64,000 bases of DNA. It comes from Flammula alnicola (lineage: Eukaryota > Basidiomycota > Agaricomycetes > Agaricales > Strophariaceae). Made by a program: the position numbers and the translations under genes. This document shows positions 1 through 10,800 of this stretch, piece by piece (position 1 is the stretch's first letter; each line of letters begins with the position of its first letter). The notes beneath the pieces were generated by a model. The model was not told the DNA's origin. It searched no databases and saw nothing but the letters and a program-made list of their open reading frames with translations. The stretch spans positions 81,341-145,340 of the forward strand of contig JADNRV010000136.1 in NCBI GenBank assembly GCA_015499995.1. The letters run 5' to 3'.

Positions 1-870
1 TTGCTGAGGTGTATGACGCTCTGCGTAGCTCACTCATCGTCCATGCCTTATCCAGAAGTTCTTGTGTTTCACATCCACGCTCAAAATGCTGCACTTATTC
101 TACGTAGGCTCCGAGATACTATGGTTTTTGAAGCCTTCGAGGTTTCACCAACTCCCGAGGCCGTCATGGGCGCTGAGGGGAAGCTCATTTGCTCGTACCC
201 CGGCCCCGCCGTGGAACTTCCTCTCGATGTCGCACATGAACTCTCGTTCGTCGAACAACTCGTTTCCTTCCTCCTTCACATGGACGTCGATCGGTTGGAT
301 GCAGAAGCGACGACAACTAAAGCCGGGTCCAAAGTCGCCGAAACACGAGGCACGACCCACCCACGATATATCACCCAGCTCCTCGTTATGATCCTTTACG
401 GAATGGGAGAGGAAGCCAAAGTCAACCGTATCACGAAGCGCATCGCGGATGACGTTTGCTGGGACAATGCTAGAAACCCTTGGCGGAGGTCGTCGCTTTG
501 GCTTGTGCTCCGTGTAGCCATCCAAACAACCGCTGACTCCCGCAATACCTATAAGGCATTTATGGTTTTCTTTCAGGTTGAACTTCTCAGACTGTTTCTC
601 GACCACGACCTTCCCAGCGAGCTACTCCACGCCGCTAGGGTCAAGACAAGCAGGCGTGTCAATAAGCTCGGCGCCTCTGCATCTTCAGGCCTCTTGCAAG
701 AGGTAAAGGCTGTCAGTCGAGCGATAGAGCAGCGTCTTCAAGCAAGATGGTCCGAAGAGCAGCGTCTACAAGCCGTTTCTCCATCCTACACCCCAGATCC
801 CGCTGCCTTCGAAAGGGATGCCACGTTATCACTCCTTGAATCCCGCGCCTATCTCGCCAAGGGCCACTAG
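1..870 (+). pseudogene. DUF6606/DUF3638 giant protein, N-terminal part, cut by a transposon
   Basis: An open frame runs from the window edge and belongs to the N-terminal DUF6606 part of the very large fungal DUF6606-DUF3638-DUF3645 family, often auto-annotated as ubiquitinyl hydrolase without direct proof. The true start is outside the window; the first codon here is TTG. The frame is coding up to Leu-Ala-Lys at 853-861. The last codons up to the stop at 868-870 come from the inserted element. The same gene resumes at 7847 in a frame that rejoins exactly once the element and one 8-base duplication are removed. Family assignment rests on remembered family sequence around the DUF6606 region and on the unmistakable downstream half. 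Confidence 0.8.
853..860. repeat. Left target-site duplication (ctcgccaa)
   Basis: The 8 bases ctcgccaa sit directly left of the element and recur at 7847-7854 directly right of it. Both copies read Leu-Ala-Lys in the host gene frame. Confidence 0.8.
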
Positions 871-872
871 AA

Positions 873-895
873 TTCTGCGTGCCATCTGCGTGCCA
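873..895 (+). repeat. Left terminal inverted repeat
   Basis: These 23 bases start ttctgcgtgcc. They match the reverse complement of 7811-7833 perfectly, and similarity continues inward with an indel and a mismatch because both sides run into the same minisatellite family. Confidence 0.8.
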
Positions 896-1012
896 TGCGT
901 GCACCTGCGTGCATGCGTGGCACGCAGATGCACGCAGATGCACGCAGGTACGCCAGTTCGTGGATGCGTGGCACGCAGATGCGCGTTGGATGCACGCAAG
1001 CACGCAGATGTC
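896..1012 (+). repeat. Left subterminal minisatellite
   Basis: Irregular copies of a TGCACGCAGATG-like unit occur in both orientations, first as tgcgtgcacc then as tgcacgcagatg. It is the same sequence family as the arrays at 1699-2014 and 7576-7810. Confidence 0.75.
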
Positions 1013-1571
1013 ACACGATGTCACACCTATGGAAAGGTCCGACAAATCAACACGTATATCAGCCACCACAACAACTTAGAGTGCTTATACATAATTTTTC
1101 AGTTTAATGTATTATTAATACAATTTATTGTGCCTAATTTTGAAGAGGGAGGGCGCATGTTGCCGTTTTTGCGCGAGGTTTTGTGTGCCAGGTGCCGTGG
1201 GAATGTGTCTAGGTGTGTGGGAATGTGTCCGACTCGGTGCATTTCCGCAGAAATGACCAACTTCGTACAATAATTACACTCTTGCACATCCACTAATAGT
1301 GCTGCAAATTAGATATATCATGTCTTAAGGGGTTATATAGCCCAGGAAAATTTTTAAAAATGAAATTCGTTGCTTGTGGACTCGAGTCACCTTGCGGCAC
1401 ACTTCTGAGTGACTTACAATGAATGTGCAAACGAGATACAAGCATACCAGCATGTTTATTCAAAAGGTAAAGACTTACAGAAATTGCCTTTATGTATATA
1501 TACTCTGTGGAATCAATGTGGAATATTGTGCGCATTGAAGAACATCATTCTGTGCAACGGCCCGGGTCACC

Positions 1572-1631
1572 GGGGCCCGACATCGTGTTTTGCCACAAAA
1601 TCACGTGTGGCAAAAGTGGATGTCGGGCCCC
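1572..1631. repeat. Long hairpin (26-base arms)
   Basis: Arms 1572-1597 and 1606-1631 are reverse complements, starting ggggcccgacatc, except for a 3-base internal mismatch. The loop is 8 bases. It lies inside the transposon between two minisatellite arrays and upstream of the transposase gene. It could be a cruciform or a tiny fold-back element. Confidence 0.8.
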
Positions 1632-1698
1632 GGCATCACTCGGCATTGTACGACGGGGATGGAAAAAGACTGACACTTGTCACCATATGTCACGTATC

Positions 1699-2014
1699 TC
1701 GCAAGTTGCATGCAGGTGCACGCAGATATTACACAGGTGCACGCAGGTGCACCAAGACGTCATGCAGATGCACGCAGATATCACACAGGTGCACGCAGGT
1801 GTCATGCAGGTGCACGCAGATGTCATGCAGGTGCACGCAGGTGCATGCAGATGTCACGCAGGTGCACGCAGATGTCACGAAAGTGCGCGCAGGTGCACGC
1901 AGGGGTAAAAATTATGCACGCAGATGCACGCAACTGCATGCTAAGGCGAAAATCATGCACGCAGATGCACGCAACTGCACGCTAAGGCGAAAATCGTGCA
2001 CGCAGCTGCACGCA
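1699..2014 (+). repeat. Main left minisatellite (TGCACGCAG-type)
   Basis: More than twenty close copies of a 9-12 base unit, gtgcacgcag followed by atg/gtg and often tcacgcag, occupy this stretch. Towards the right end the repeat grows to a roughly 30-base unit containing gcgaaaat. Open frames across it simply spell the repeat (Cys-Thr-Gln or Ala-Arg-Arg runs) and are not genes. Confidence 0.85.
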
Positions 2015-2147
2015 AGTATATTAGTTCTAATTAATAAATATTTCTCCGTCCCAGAGGATTAGGTTCCGTTTGGCAATATGATCGGTCAAGTGGGTGCTCT
2101 GTATTTGAAATTTTACGGCTTTCTTCACTCCTTCTATCCCTCTCATC

Positions 2148-5100
2148 ATGGCGCTGGTATGTCTCTCCCTTAAATCACAGGTGGACTGTATTAATAGTAT
2201 ATTCTATCTAGGGATTCATTAAGCATGTCTACCGGTACTTTGTTCCTGATCCTGGCCCTATAATTAGCGCGCCTGAGAATTGCGTCCCACTATATGATCC
2301 TAATGGTTAGCGTTCAGCTGTCAATGGTTTTACGGTGTTGTAACAGTGTAATACTAGGGAGAATTGTTGGCTACATTCAGCAGGGAAGTCATGTCTCACA
2401 ACAGACAGGAGCACCACCAGTCATTTGTGAGTGAACGGTCTCATAGTTTTATTGCCAAATTAATATCCTTTTCTTAACAGCGTCTAAACCTATGCCCACG
2501 GTCAATCCACCAGTCATTCCTGTGCCCATCATTCACACGCCTAATCCTCCTGTCACTCCGGCGCCTAATCTTCCTGTCGCTCCCACGCCTAATCCATCTA
2601 TTGTTCCCACACCCCAGGCTCATCTGCCTGTTGTCCCAGTTCCCCGGAATGATTCACCAATGGAGTGGGACGGTTGGCCTGATGGACAGTTCGAGCGTGA
2701 TTTCACCTTTCCAGAGGCCAAAGCAACTGCAAATTTGAAATGTCATTGGGCTGTTCGCGTCAACGGAGGAGATCGCAAGGGTGACGAGCATGCTGAATCG
2801 TGGCAGAATGGGAAAAGGGTGACCCGACGCTGTCTCGGAATCCTTGAATGCGACAATCAGGACTGTGAAGTGTCTGTGCGACCACAGACATCACCTCAGG
2901 GCATTGACGCCCAGCTTCGAAAGCGATGCCAGTGCGGCGCGCAACTATATCACCGAAAATGCGACATTCGCGCACTTTTATGGACTTGGCAAGGAGGGAT
3001 TCATTATGTCAACGAAGGACATCATGCTCACCGGCGACCTGCTCACATTCTCCACATCCTCCCAAATGAGAGGATCCGATTCGAAACCATTGTCAAGAAC
3101 CACCCTCAAGTTGGCCCTTTAGGATTGATCGTTGGTGTTCCAGGCATCGACGGACCAGGAGAATCCATCGCAGATATCTCAGATGTTTTTCTCAATGCTG
3201 ACCGTGTCAGTAAAGAGCGACAGAAGCTGAAACATGGCGACCCAGGAGGTGACGATGTGCTTGCAGCATTTGCCAAGTTCGAACAAGATCATCTGGGTTT
3301 CGTTATTTACTCAATCATTGGGCAAGTAACAGTCGTTTGTGTTCAATCTTCATTCATGCGGTCGCAGCTTGTCAAGGAACGACTACTCGATGGCCCAATA
3401 AATGGGATGGTAAACGATGGCGCGCACAAATTTTGGAGGCAGCACAACTGCATTCTCATGGTTACCTCGACATATTGTCCCTCTCTTTTCTGCTGGGTTC
3501 CTGGTGTCCTCTCTTATACAAATGGTTCGAGTGCACAGCACTTCAGGTACCATTTCCTAGCAGTCTTTCAAAGTATCGTACGCGAAGCAGAGGATAGATT
3601 TGTGGCTATTGCTGATCGGCTTTTCGCAGGAGTACGTATATCTTTCATTTATTTTGTATGAAACATTAACATGGTTATTAGGTGATGGACTTCAGTGAGG
3701 CTGAACGTGAAGGATGGATTCTGGCATTTATCGACCTTTGGATTCTGCGTCGTGACAATCACCGCACTGAAGATGAACTACGGAAGGCAGCTGAATGCCT
3801 TCTGCGAGGCTGTCAAGAACATTTTCGAGCAGGAGTCACCCGTGTGAGTCGAATCAGTGGCGCGTTAGTCCTGAGCTATCCGATGCTTTCATTCACCGCG
3901 CGCTCGCACTTCTCGACGCACCTAATACAGAGGAATTTCGGTCTCGAGCAGCTCTCATTGTTCGTGACTTTCCCAAGCTCAAATCATGGGTGGAATGGTG
4001 GACACGGCCTGCTCATGCTGCTATGCTTTTCGACTCGGAGCGCAAAATGGATATCGAGATATGGGATTCAATACCTGAGACAACAAATGCGGAAGAGTCA
4101 ATGCATTGGAAGATTTATTGTGCAGTTGGGAAGAATCATTCGTTTATGACAGGAATGCGAGCGCTATATGCCTTCTCACTTTATTATGAACGAAAATACA
4201 CGGCTACTCAGAGTACGTGTTTCTAGTTATCTCTTTCTTTTGGATATTGAACCTGGTACTTTTTAGAAGGTGTGCCTATCGCGTATGGGCCGCATGAAGC
4301 TTGGAAGGCTATGGCGGACAATATAGGACGTACAAAACCTTCACGCGCTGGAGATACAGCACAGAAAAAGCGCAAACTCAATGATGGACGCCCACCTGAC
4401 ACAATTAAAGAGCTCCTCAAAGCACCGAAAAAACAGAAGGCGCCCTCCAAAACTACAAAGTCTACCGCTCCAAAGTCTACCGCCCCTACGGCACCTAAAA
4501 GTCCTTCTCCTGTCCTGGGTCCACAGAGTTATCGATGGGCAAAAAACTCATGCTGGCTTGATACATCACTGGAGCTCCTGTATGCTTCTGTATCGAGGAA
4601 ATTCAACGATTTCTCCTCAGTATGCGAGCTGCTTCCTAAGGAATCTGGGATTTTCTGTCTATATACTGCTTTGAAGGGTCGTCACAATTTGGATCCAAAC
4701 CTTCAAGATCACGAAGCCGCCAAACTTCTTATGCGACAGCGCGATGTATTGCGGCGGGAGTTGAGGCAGAGAAGGGCAATTGGTGGTCTAGATAAATTTG
4801 AATCACTTTGGGTAAGCATCCATCGTTTTGTATTCTGATTATATTAACGTGCACGCTACTAGGTTTGGCTAGGAACAATTGTCCGCGGGCCCACTACACG
4901 AAAGAAACAGCTCACCTATTCCCGTGCATCTCTATATTTCCAGTTTCTTCTCGTTGATATCCACGAGTGTTCTGGCTCACCAGAAATTGGAGGCCGCCAT
5001 CTGGAAATTACAGCCATCCCTCGTCACCAGACCTTCTTACAAGTCGGCGCCTCAGAATCTCAATATCAGAAATGTGGCGGGAACATTGCTCATTATTTTG

Positions 5101-7439
5101 AGGACTTCTTCTCGATAAACAAGGAACCTATTCCCCAACGTACTTGCTGGCGTGTCAGAGAAGGAGAAACTCTCTGCACCGGGAAGCGTGAGGACATCCA
5201 GGGCCTTGTGATATCAATTCCCGTTATCCTAACAGTCGAGGTTGCCAACAATGACGCCCCCGATACCGACGACTCTCTTGACGACTCCGATATCCAAAAA
5301 TGGGACTTTCCTCCAACTCTGACACCCCTCACACAGACGGACGCCGAGGAGCATGGCATTATCTATGATCTCGTGGGATTTGCCTTGCTAACTTCCAACA
5401 GAACACATTTCATTGCCAGATATGCATCTGAAGATCACAGCACAATATATACGTATGACGGGCGGGCACACGATGGATGTCCAGTTCAGGAGACCAACGC
5501 CAAACTCTCGACCCACATCTCAGGCAGGGATATCATTATTCCCAAAGGATCTTCCGTTTACCAGGCATTTTATTTCTTGCGAGGCGGTACGCAGGCGCAG
5601 GATATCTTTTTTGAGCGCCAAACCCAAGCCCTGCGTCAAAAGCACCCGGTCACCCTCTCTGGATCAACACTGTCGAAGGCAATATCAATGACGTACCATG
5701 CTGCTGATCTTACGCGAATGGACAAGAAGGAACGTTACTGGATGAAGGATCCATATGCCGGACAGAAGATCGAATACATTTCAAACGCCACCAAATCCAC
5801 AGCAACGTATTCCAGGGACTCGCCGGAGTCTGAGGATCCTATTTCTCTCTCAGATTCGATGAGCGAAGTAGACAAAATGGTCGCACCTGCAAAGTCACAA
5901 GTGTTATCCGACACATCATCGTTACCTGATTCCCTCTTTTCTCTAAATTGCCGCTGCGGAACAAACGGCGATGGAAATCTTCTTTACCCAGAAGGCGAAG
6001 TCGGAGAGGCTATACAATGCGATGAATGCAAGGACTGGTCGCATGTGGCTTGTCAGCGAGAGGGAAGGGCGAGCAACCTGGGTGAAAACGAACCTTTCGT
6101 GTGCGACTGCTGTGATTTGTCGAGTCATAAAGCCCTCGGACGTTCTTCAACACGCAAGTACGTATCTTATCGGCTAGCTGTTTATTGGTTTAGCTAACAT
6201 TTAAGCACATAATAGAAAGATTGAAGGACGTACCATGGTGAATCGACCGTTAAAAGACCGTCTCAGGTATGTCTCAGCCCCCAAAAATCCCATTCCTTAT
6301 TAAATTCCATCTGCAGGCGAGGAACTGGAGCACTAGCTCGCCGTGGGGTCTTTTGGTACCCTGTTCGAATTATCCATGTAGAAGATGGCAGTAAATGGCG
6401 AGTGCGATGGTGGAGGGAATGCAATTTTGCCGAACCAGGAATCGACCGCGGGTCTGTTACAACTGTCGGAGTTGACGATATCGTTGATTCTTTATGGCTT
6501 GACCGAACTGGTAGACGAAAGATAAGGGTGAGTCAATGCCGAGACTGAAACAACAAAGAATTGCAAACTTACAATATCTGGATTCTGAACTAGCTCGGAC
6601 AATGGACGCACGCAATGGAGATACCTACGTCCGAGGATATTCTCTGTGACCTGTCTTCGATCCCATTCACCACTGATATCGACAATGCCCTCTTGCCCTC
6701 ACTTGATATGCTGAAGAAGGTCCTGAAAAAACCCGAGAATTTGGATAATCGCGATATCCCAGCCAAGGCATGGCTCGAAGACCAGAAAAAATCACTCACG
6801 GAAACAATTGTTCCATTTGTCGGTGGCTTGTCAATAGCGAAAGGGCAAAAATTGCGAACTGGTTTGAGGTGCGGGTCTGCGAAGGAGATAAGAAACTGCG
6901 GCAATACTGGTTAGGATTCCTACCAATTGCTCATGCCCATACAATCTTCCTTTCCAGCCGGATCAGGGACACGGTGAAGGATGCTGAGAACATGAATTGC
7001 TGGCTAGAGCGTGGAAAGCTCAATATGCCGGCATGCAAAAGCGACATTACTTGTCGATATCGACGTTGACAAGGAATGTCTGGAGAGCCTCGAGGAATTA
7101 ATGTTTGAGAGATCATCAAAAGCCGGCATGGCTGGTAACTGTCAATGGGGATTAGATGCAGGCGACCACCAAGAGTGCTGGGATCCGTACCAAGGCATTC
7201 CCTCCTATTGGAACTATGGGGATCGAAGTGAGAGCGAAGGAGAACTCGAGGTGAGACTTCAATTCTTAGACGGCCGTGAGAATTACTAACCGAACTATGA
7301 CAGCGTGGACTGAACTTTGTGGAGTTAGACGTTCATCCACCCCACTCCCGAGTCAAACACCGCGGCCCCGAAAAGACCTCAGCCACGTCCTATAACCAAG
7401 AAAAAAAAGCCGAAGAAGTCAACTAAGACTATTGCATGA
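2148..7439 (+). pseudogene. Transposase with GCM-type, DDE, USP-like and PHD domains (two frameshifts)
   Basis: Short 5' exons can be joined in frame: ATG at 2148, then 2212-2305, 2358-2426 and from 2481. A proline-rich stretch follows, then a GCM/FLYWCH-like Cys/His domain (about 2720-3030, Cys pairs and a final HHAH). The DDE core has Asp in VNDGAHKFW, Asp in VMDFSEAE and Glu in TTNAEESMHW. Next is a USP-like protease part with a Cys box (NSCWLDT, about 4550) and a His box (THFIARY, about 5405-5425). A PHD finger (5947-6115) and a Lys-rich tail follow. The frame breaks by one base near 3864 and again near 6840; other introns have normal borders. The product would act in the nucleus on the element's ends. 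The role of the protease and PHD parts is unknown. The stop at 7437-7439 assumes the last splice at about 7250-7303. Confidence 0.72.
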
Positions 7440-7575
7440 GCTATAAGCAGTATGACTTTCCATGTACTACGTAAAAATACATAGAGGGTAATAAGATATC
7501 TGGCGTTCAAGAACGTTTAAATGCTTGAACTCTGAACATCATCCAAGTTTGTAATAATGGCTCGTCCTTGCCTCC

Positions 7576-7810
7576 GTTATGACTGCACGCAGCTGCACGC
7601 AGATCACTTGGGAGGCAAGGTACGATGTGCACGCAGCCGCATGCAAATCGTACTGCGTGCCATCCAAATGCACGCAAGTGCACGCAGATGGTCTGTCTAT
7701 GCACGCAGATGGCTATCTATGCACGCAGATGGTCAGTCTATGCACGCAGATGGTCTATCTATGCACGCAGCTGCACGCAAGTGCACGCAGCTGCACGCAA
7801 GTGCACGCAG
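7576..7810 (+). repeat. Right subterminal minisatellite
   Basis: Copies of tgcacgcag(a/c)tg are interleaved with a roughly 20-base version containing gtctatctatgcacgcag. It is the same sequence family as the left arrays, and it runs into the right terminal inverted repeat. Confidence 0.82.
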
Positions 7811-7833
7811 TGGCACGCAGATGGCACGCAGAA
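7811..7833 (-). repeat. Right terminal inverted repeat
   Basis: This is the perfect reverse complement of 873-895. It is followed by 13 bases and then the second target duplication. Confidence 0.8.
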
Positions 7834-7846
7834 AAACCTGTGCCCG

Positions 7847-7854
7847 CTCGCCAA
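7847..7854. repeat. Right target-site duplication (ctcgccaa)
   Basis: Identical to 853-860. From here the host gene frame resumes (Leu-Ala-Lys-Ile-Met). Confidence 0.8.
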
Positions 7855-10800
7855 AATCATGTCCCCGGATCCTTACACGGATATATTCACGGCATTTAAT
7901 CCGTCCCACTTCCCTCGTCTTCGCGATGCTTGTGATTTTCACCATCTCTATCGCGACGGCTTAACCAAAGCTGTTCAAGCCGACTCTCACATCGCCCTCG
8001 CCGACTTCGAGTTCCTTGTTCAGGAACGATTGGACCGTTGGGTCCTGGAAAACAGTCAAGAGGAGTCAGCATGCGAGACGTTGGGATCGTGCTTGGAACA
8101 GTATATCTCCGCCACTAAAACGCACTATTCGTCCAACCCGGAGGACGAGTCACTCATGCTTTTGACGATCATGGAGCTCTGGGTCGCGCTTGATACCATC
8201 GCTGGCGCCCAATGTCCGCTTCTTTTGTCCTACTCTCCCGAGATTCCAGACTCGTTTTTAGATCCCATCCTTCTTCGCCGAGCGAAATCCATCGAACGTG
8301 CTGCCCGAATAGAACTCTACCTACGCCACCGATACTCCAACGCCACCGCTGCAACCTCCATATTCTCTGATCATCTGGATAACACCATGTTCGCCGTGCG
8401 TTATTTTCAACAGTCCTCTTCCCTCTACGATATCAAAGCATCCATTGAGCGGGAGGCCGCTGATGAACGTGAAAACAAGCATGCAGAGCTCCAGCGGAAG
8501 AACGAGAGGTATGCGTGGCTCATCGAGGAGGTCGGCAGATGTAGTTGCGAATACTACGAGGTCTATCGCCCATGGCCATGGGGGCCGTATTCCCAACATT
8601 CCAGTTCATGCTACAAGTGCAAGCTCCAGAGGGAGGCCGATAGCCTGAGTATCGTTGTTTACGAGTGGCCCCTGCCAACTCGTCCACTGAAGCCAGAAGC
8701 GATTGTCTTTGAGCTCAACTGTCCTCCGGTCTTCACCATCTGGAGGACGCGGACATACCAGATCCTTCGTGACATAGGCATGGCTCACATAAGCGTTCAG
8801 TCAAAGTTCTCTCCTCATGCTCTCCTCGAGGATTACCAAGGGCTTGCAGCCTGGTGGAAGAAGGGCGCGTCAGGTCGCATCACATTTGGGTCGGAAACGA
8901 AGTCATTTCTCAAGTCCCACTATCGCGATGCTTAGATTCCCGCTGACCAAGATCGTATTTGTGTCAACAACGGCCTGCGCTTTAGGTTGTATGATAGTAT
9001 GAAGGGAGAAAACGTGCTTTCATCCTTCAATCTTAGTCTCGATTCATACTGTACGCTTCGTCTCCCCGAAGATGGGAAAGGGTTATACCGACATCTCCAG
9101 TACGCTGTGGCGCACACGACCCACACGCACAACGAAACCATCGTCAATCAGGGAGATTGTCCCATGAATCTGAGCGTGCATGAGCAACTCGCTTTCTCCA
9201 ACCTTCGCTGCGGTTCCCAGCTGCAATGGAAGAATATCGCCCGTGAGCTTCGCACGAATGTTTTGACGTTCTCTCGGGAGGAGGTTCATACGCTCTTGAC
9301 ACAAGCAGCCTGGCAGATAGGACCCCTTTCCGATGACGGATTGATCAGAGAATGGCATTTCGAACTTGGACAGTCGGATTTCGGTCTTGTTTTGATTCGA
9401 GAAGCCATGGACCTCTTATCGCGCGTTGAGGCCAATTGGATGGAAGGAACGACAATCAAGAGCATCAGTATGTCCCCTTCATTTCACTGGAAAAATAAAA
9501 CATCAGGTTGATGCCTTATTTAGTTTATCTTACCAGTCGCCTTCTCACTTCCACTGCAGATGTCCAGGGGCAAGTGCGGCAGAGTGGATATGCGCTGTTG
9601 CGCAAAGCTCGGGCGGTAACGCATAAGTGGATGCGCGAGATAGTGCACAAGCTTCAAGGTGCTGTGAACGACGACGAGGCCAGCGAGCTTCAGAGACGAG
9701 CCTGCGAGATGGCTGCAACCTGCCGCGCAACCTTCGATGTCGACACTGGGACTCATCTTGACGCTCTCCTTCACTCTTCAGCAGACGTTGCCGTTCTCGT
9801 CGAGTGCGCCGTCATGGTTCATGACAACACCCCACCTCATCTTTCCCACGCACTCCTGGACTTTCAGAAATTGCTCCATCGAGATCGCCGACTCTTTCAT
9901 CTTCTGGAGTCACCTGTTAATAAGCTCATTCATGCCGACCGACGCGGATTGGACACCGCCATCACGTCGGTTTGGTCGGAGTACCATCCCGGAGATGGAG
10001 GGTGGCAGCGGTTGTATGAGCCTAACTCGCGATGGCTGACATCATTCACTGCTCCCTTGTGCGGTCAGCGAAGTCAACAAGTTCATTACGACATGCTGAC
10101 CGGGAAATTGCTCGTGGACGGGAAACCGCTAGGACGTCTCCCTCGAGAGATTGTGGGTCATTCAACTTACAGACGGATCTTCGGCCAGGTATGGATGTTT
10201 TTGTGATTTGGCGTGAATAGGCTCACCTCCCTGCACCCAGAAAATTTTGGACGTCATCCCTGCCGATATGCCTGGGATGGACTATGTGACTCGATCTCTG
10301 GTCTACGATTATCAGGTATATTGCTTCGTGCTTCTTCGTTATAGTGTTGGTCTAAAGCAGACGGCTGCATTAGGTTTTCTTTGCTCTTCGTGGTAGCCCT
10401 CAAAATCTCATTATACGCGCACGAACACCTTCAGGCCACGTCTTCGAGCTGGTTCCCCATAATGTTCTCCTGGCAGACCTACCTACCTTTTTTGCTACGG
10501 AACACACTCATTGGATGGATGTCCACAGCGGCGAAGTCGAATTTCGACCCCTTGATCGGCTATGGCACCAGTCATCTCAGAATTGGAGGCTTGTCTTCTC
10601 GCCAGACGGTCCTTCTAGGATGATCCAACGCACATCAGGAACTCGTTACCTCATTGACATCCGAAGCGGGACATTCCAGGGCATAGCTGGACGTATTCGT
10701 CCTTTGGAGTACTCGGAATATCTGACCACTGTCTACGAGGTTCAATCAGGCACCCTCTCGATCGAGCTACCTCGATTCCGGCTTTCTTTTTTTTTGAGCA

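Larger units (their letters stand above)
861..7846 (+). mobile_element. 7-kb DNA transposon with GCM/DDE-USP-PHD gene
   Basis: The element is inserted in the DUF6606 gene. It is bounded by identical 8-base duplications (853-860 and 7847-7854) and carries a perfect 23-base inverted repeat slightly inside each end (873-895 and 7811-7833). The outermost bases also mirror weakly (GGGC at 861, GCCC at 7842-7845); one extra G at 7846 leaves the exact right edge uncertain by one base. Inside, in order, are a short minisatellite, a hairpin, a long minisatellite, a multi-exon transposase-like gene (2148-7439) and a right-hand minisatellite. The DDE core and GCM-type domain suggest a Mutator-like or related superfamily, but an 8-base duplication also fits hAT and Zisupton-type elements, so the superfamily is left open. 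Confidence 0.8.

Noticed and set aside
818..1273. Open frames across the left minisatellite that spell Cys/His/Arg-rich peptides
   Set aside because: They are translations of a tandem repeat in several frames at once, with no homology and no gene structure.
7507..7964. Open frames across the right minisatellite, including one that merges with the DUF6606 frame
   Set aside because: The upstream part is repeat sequence; host coding only starts at the target duplication at 7847.
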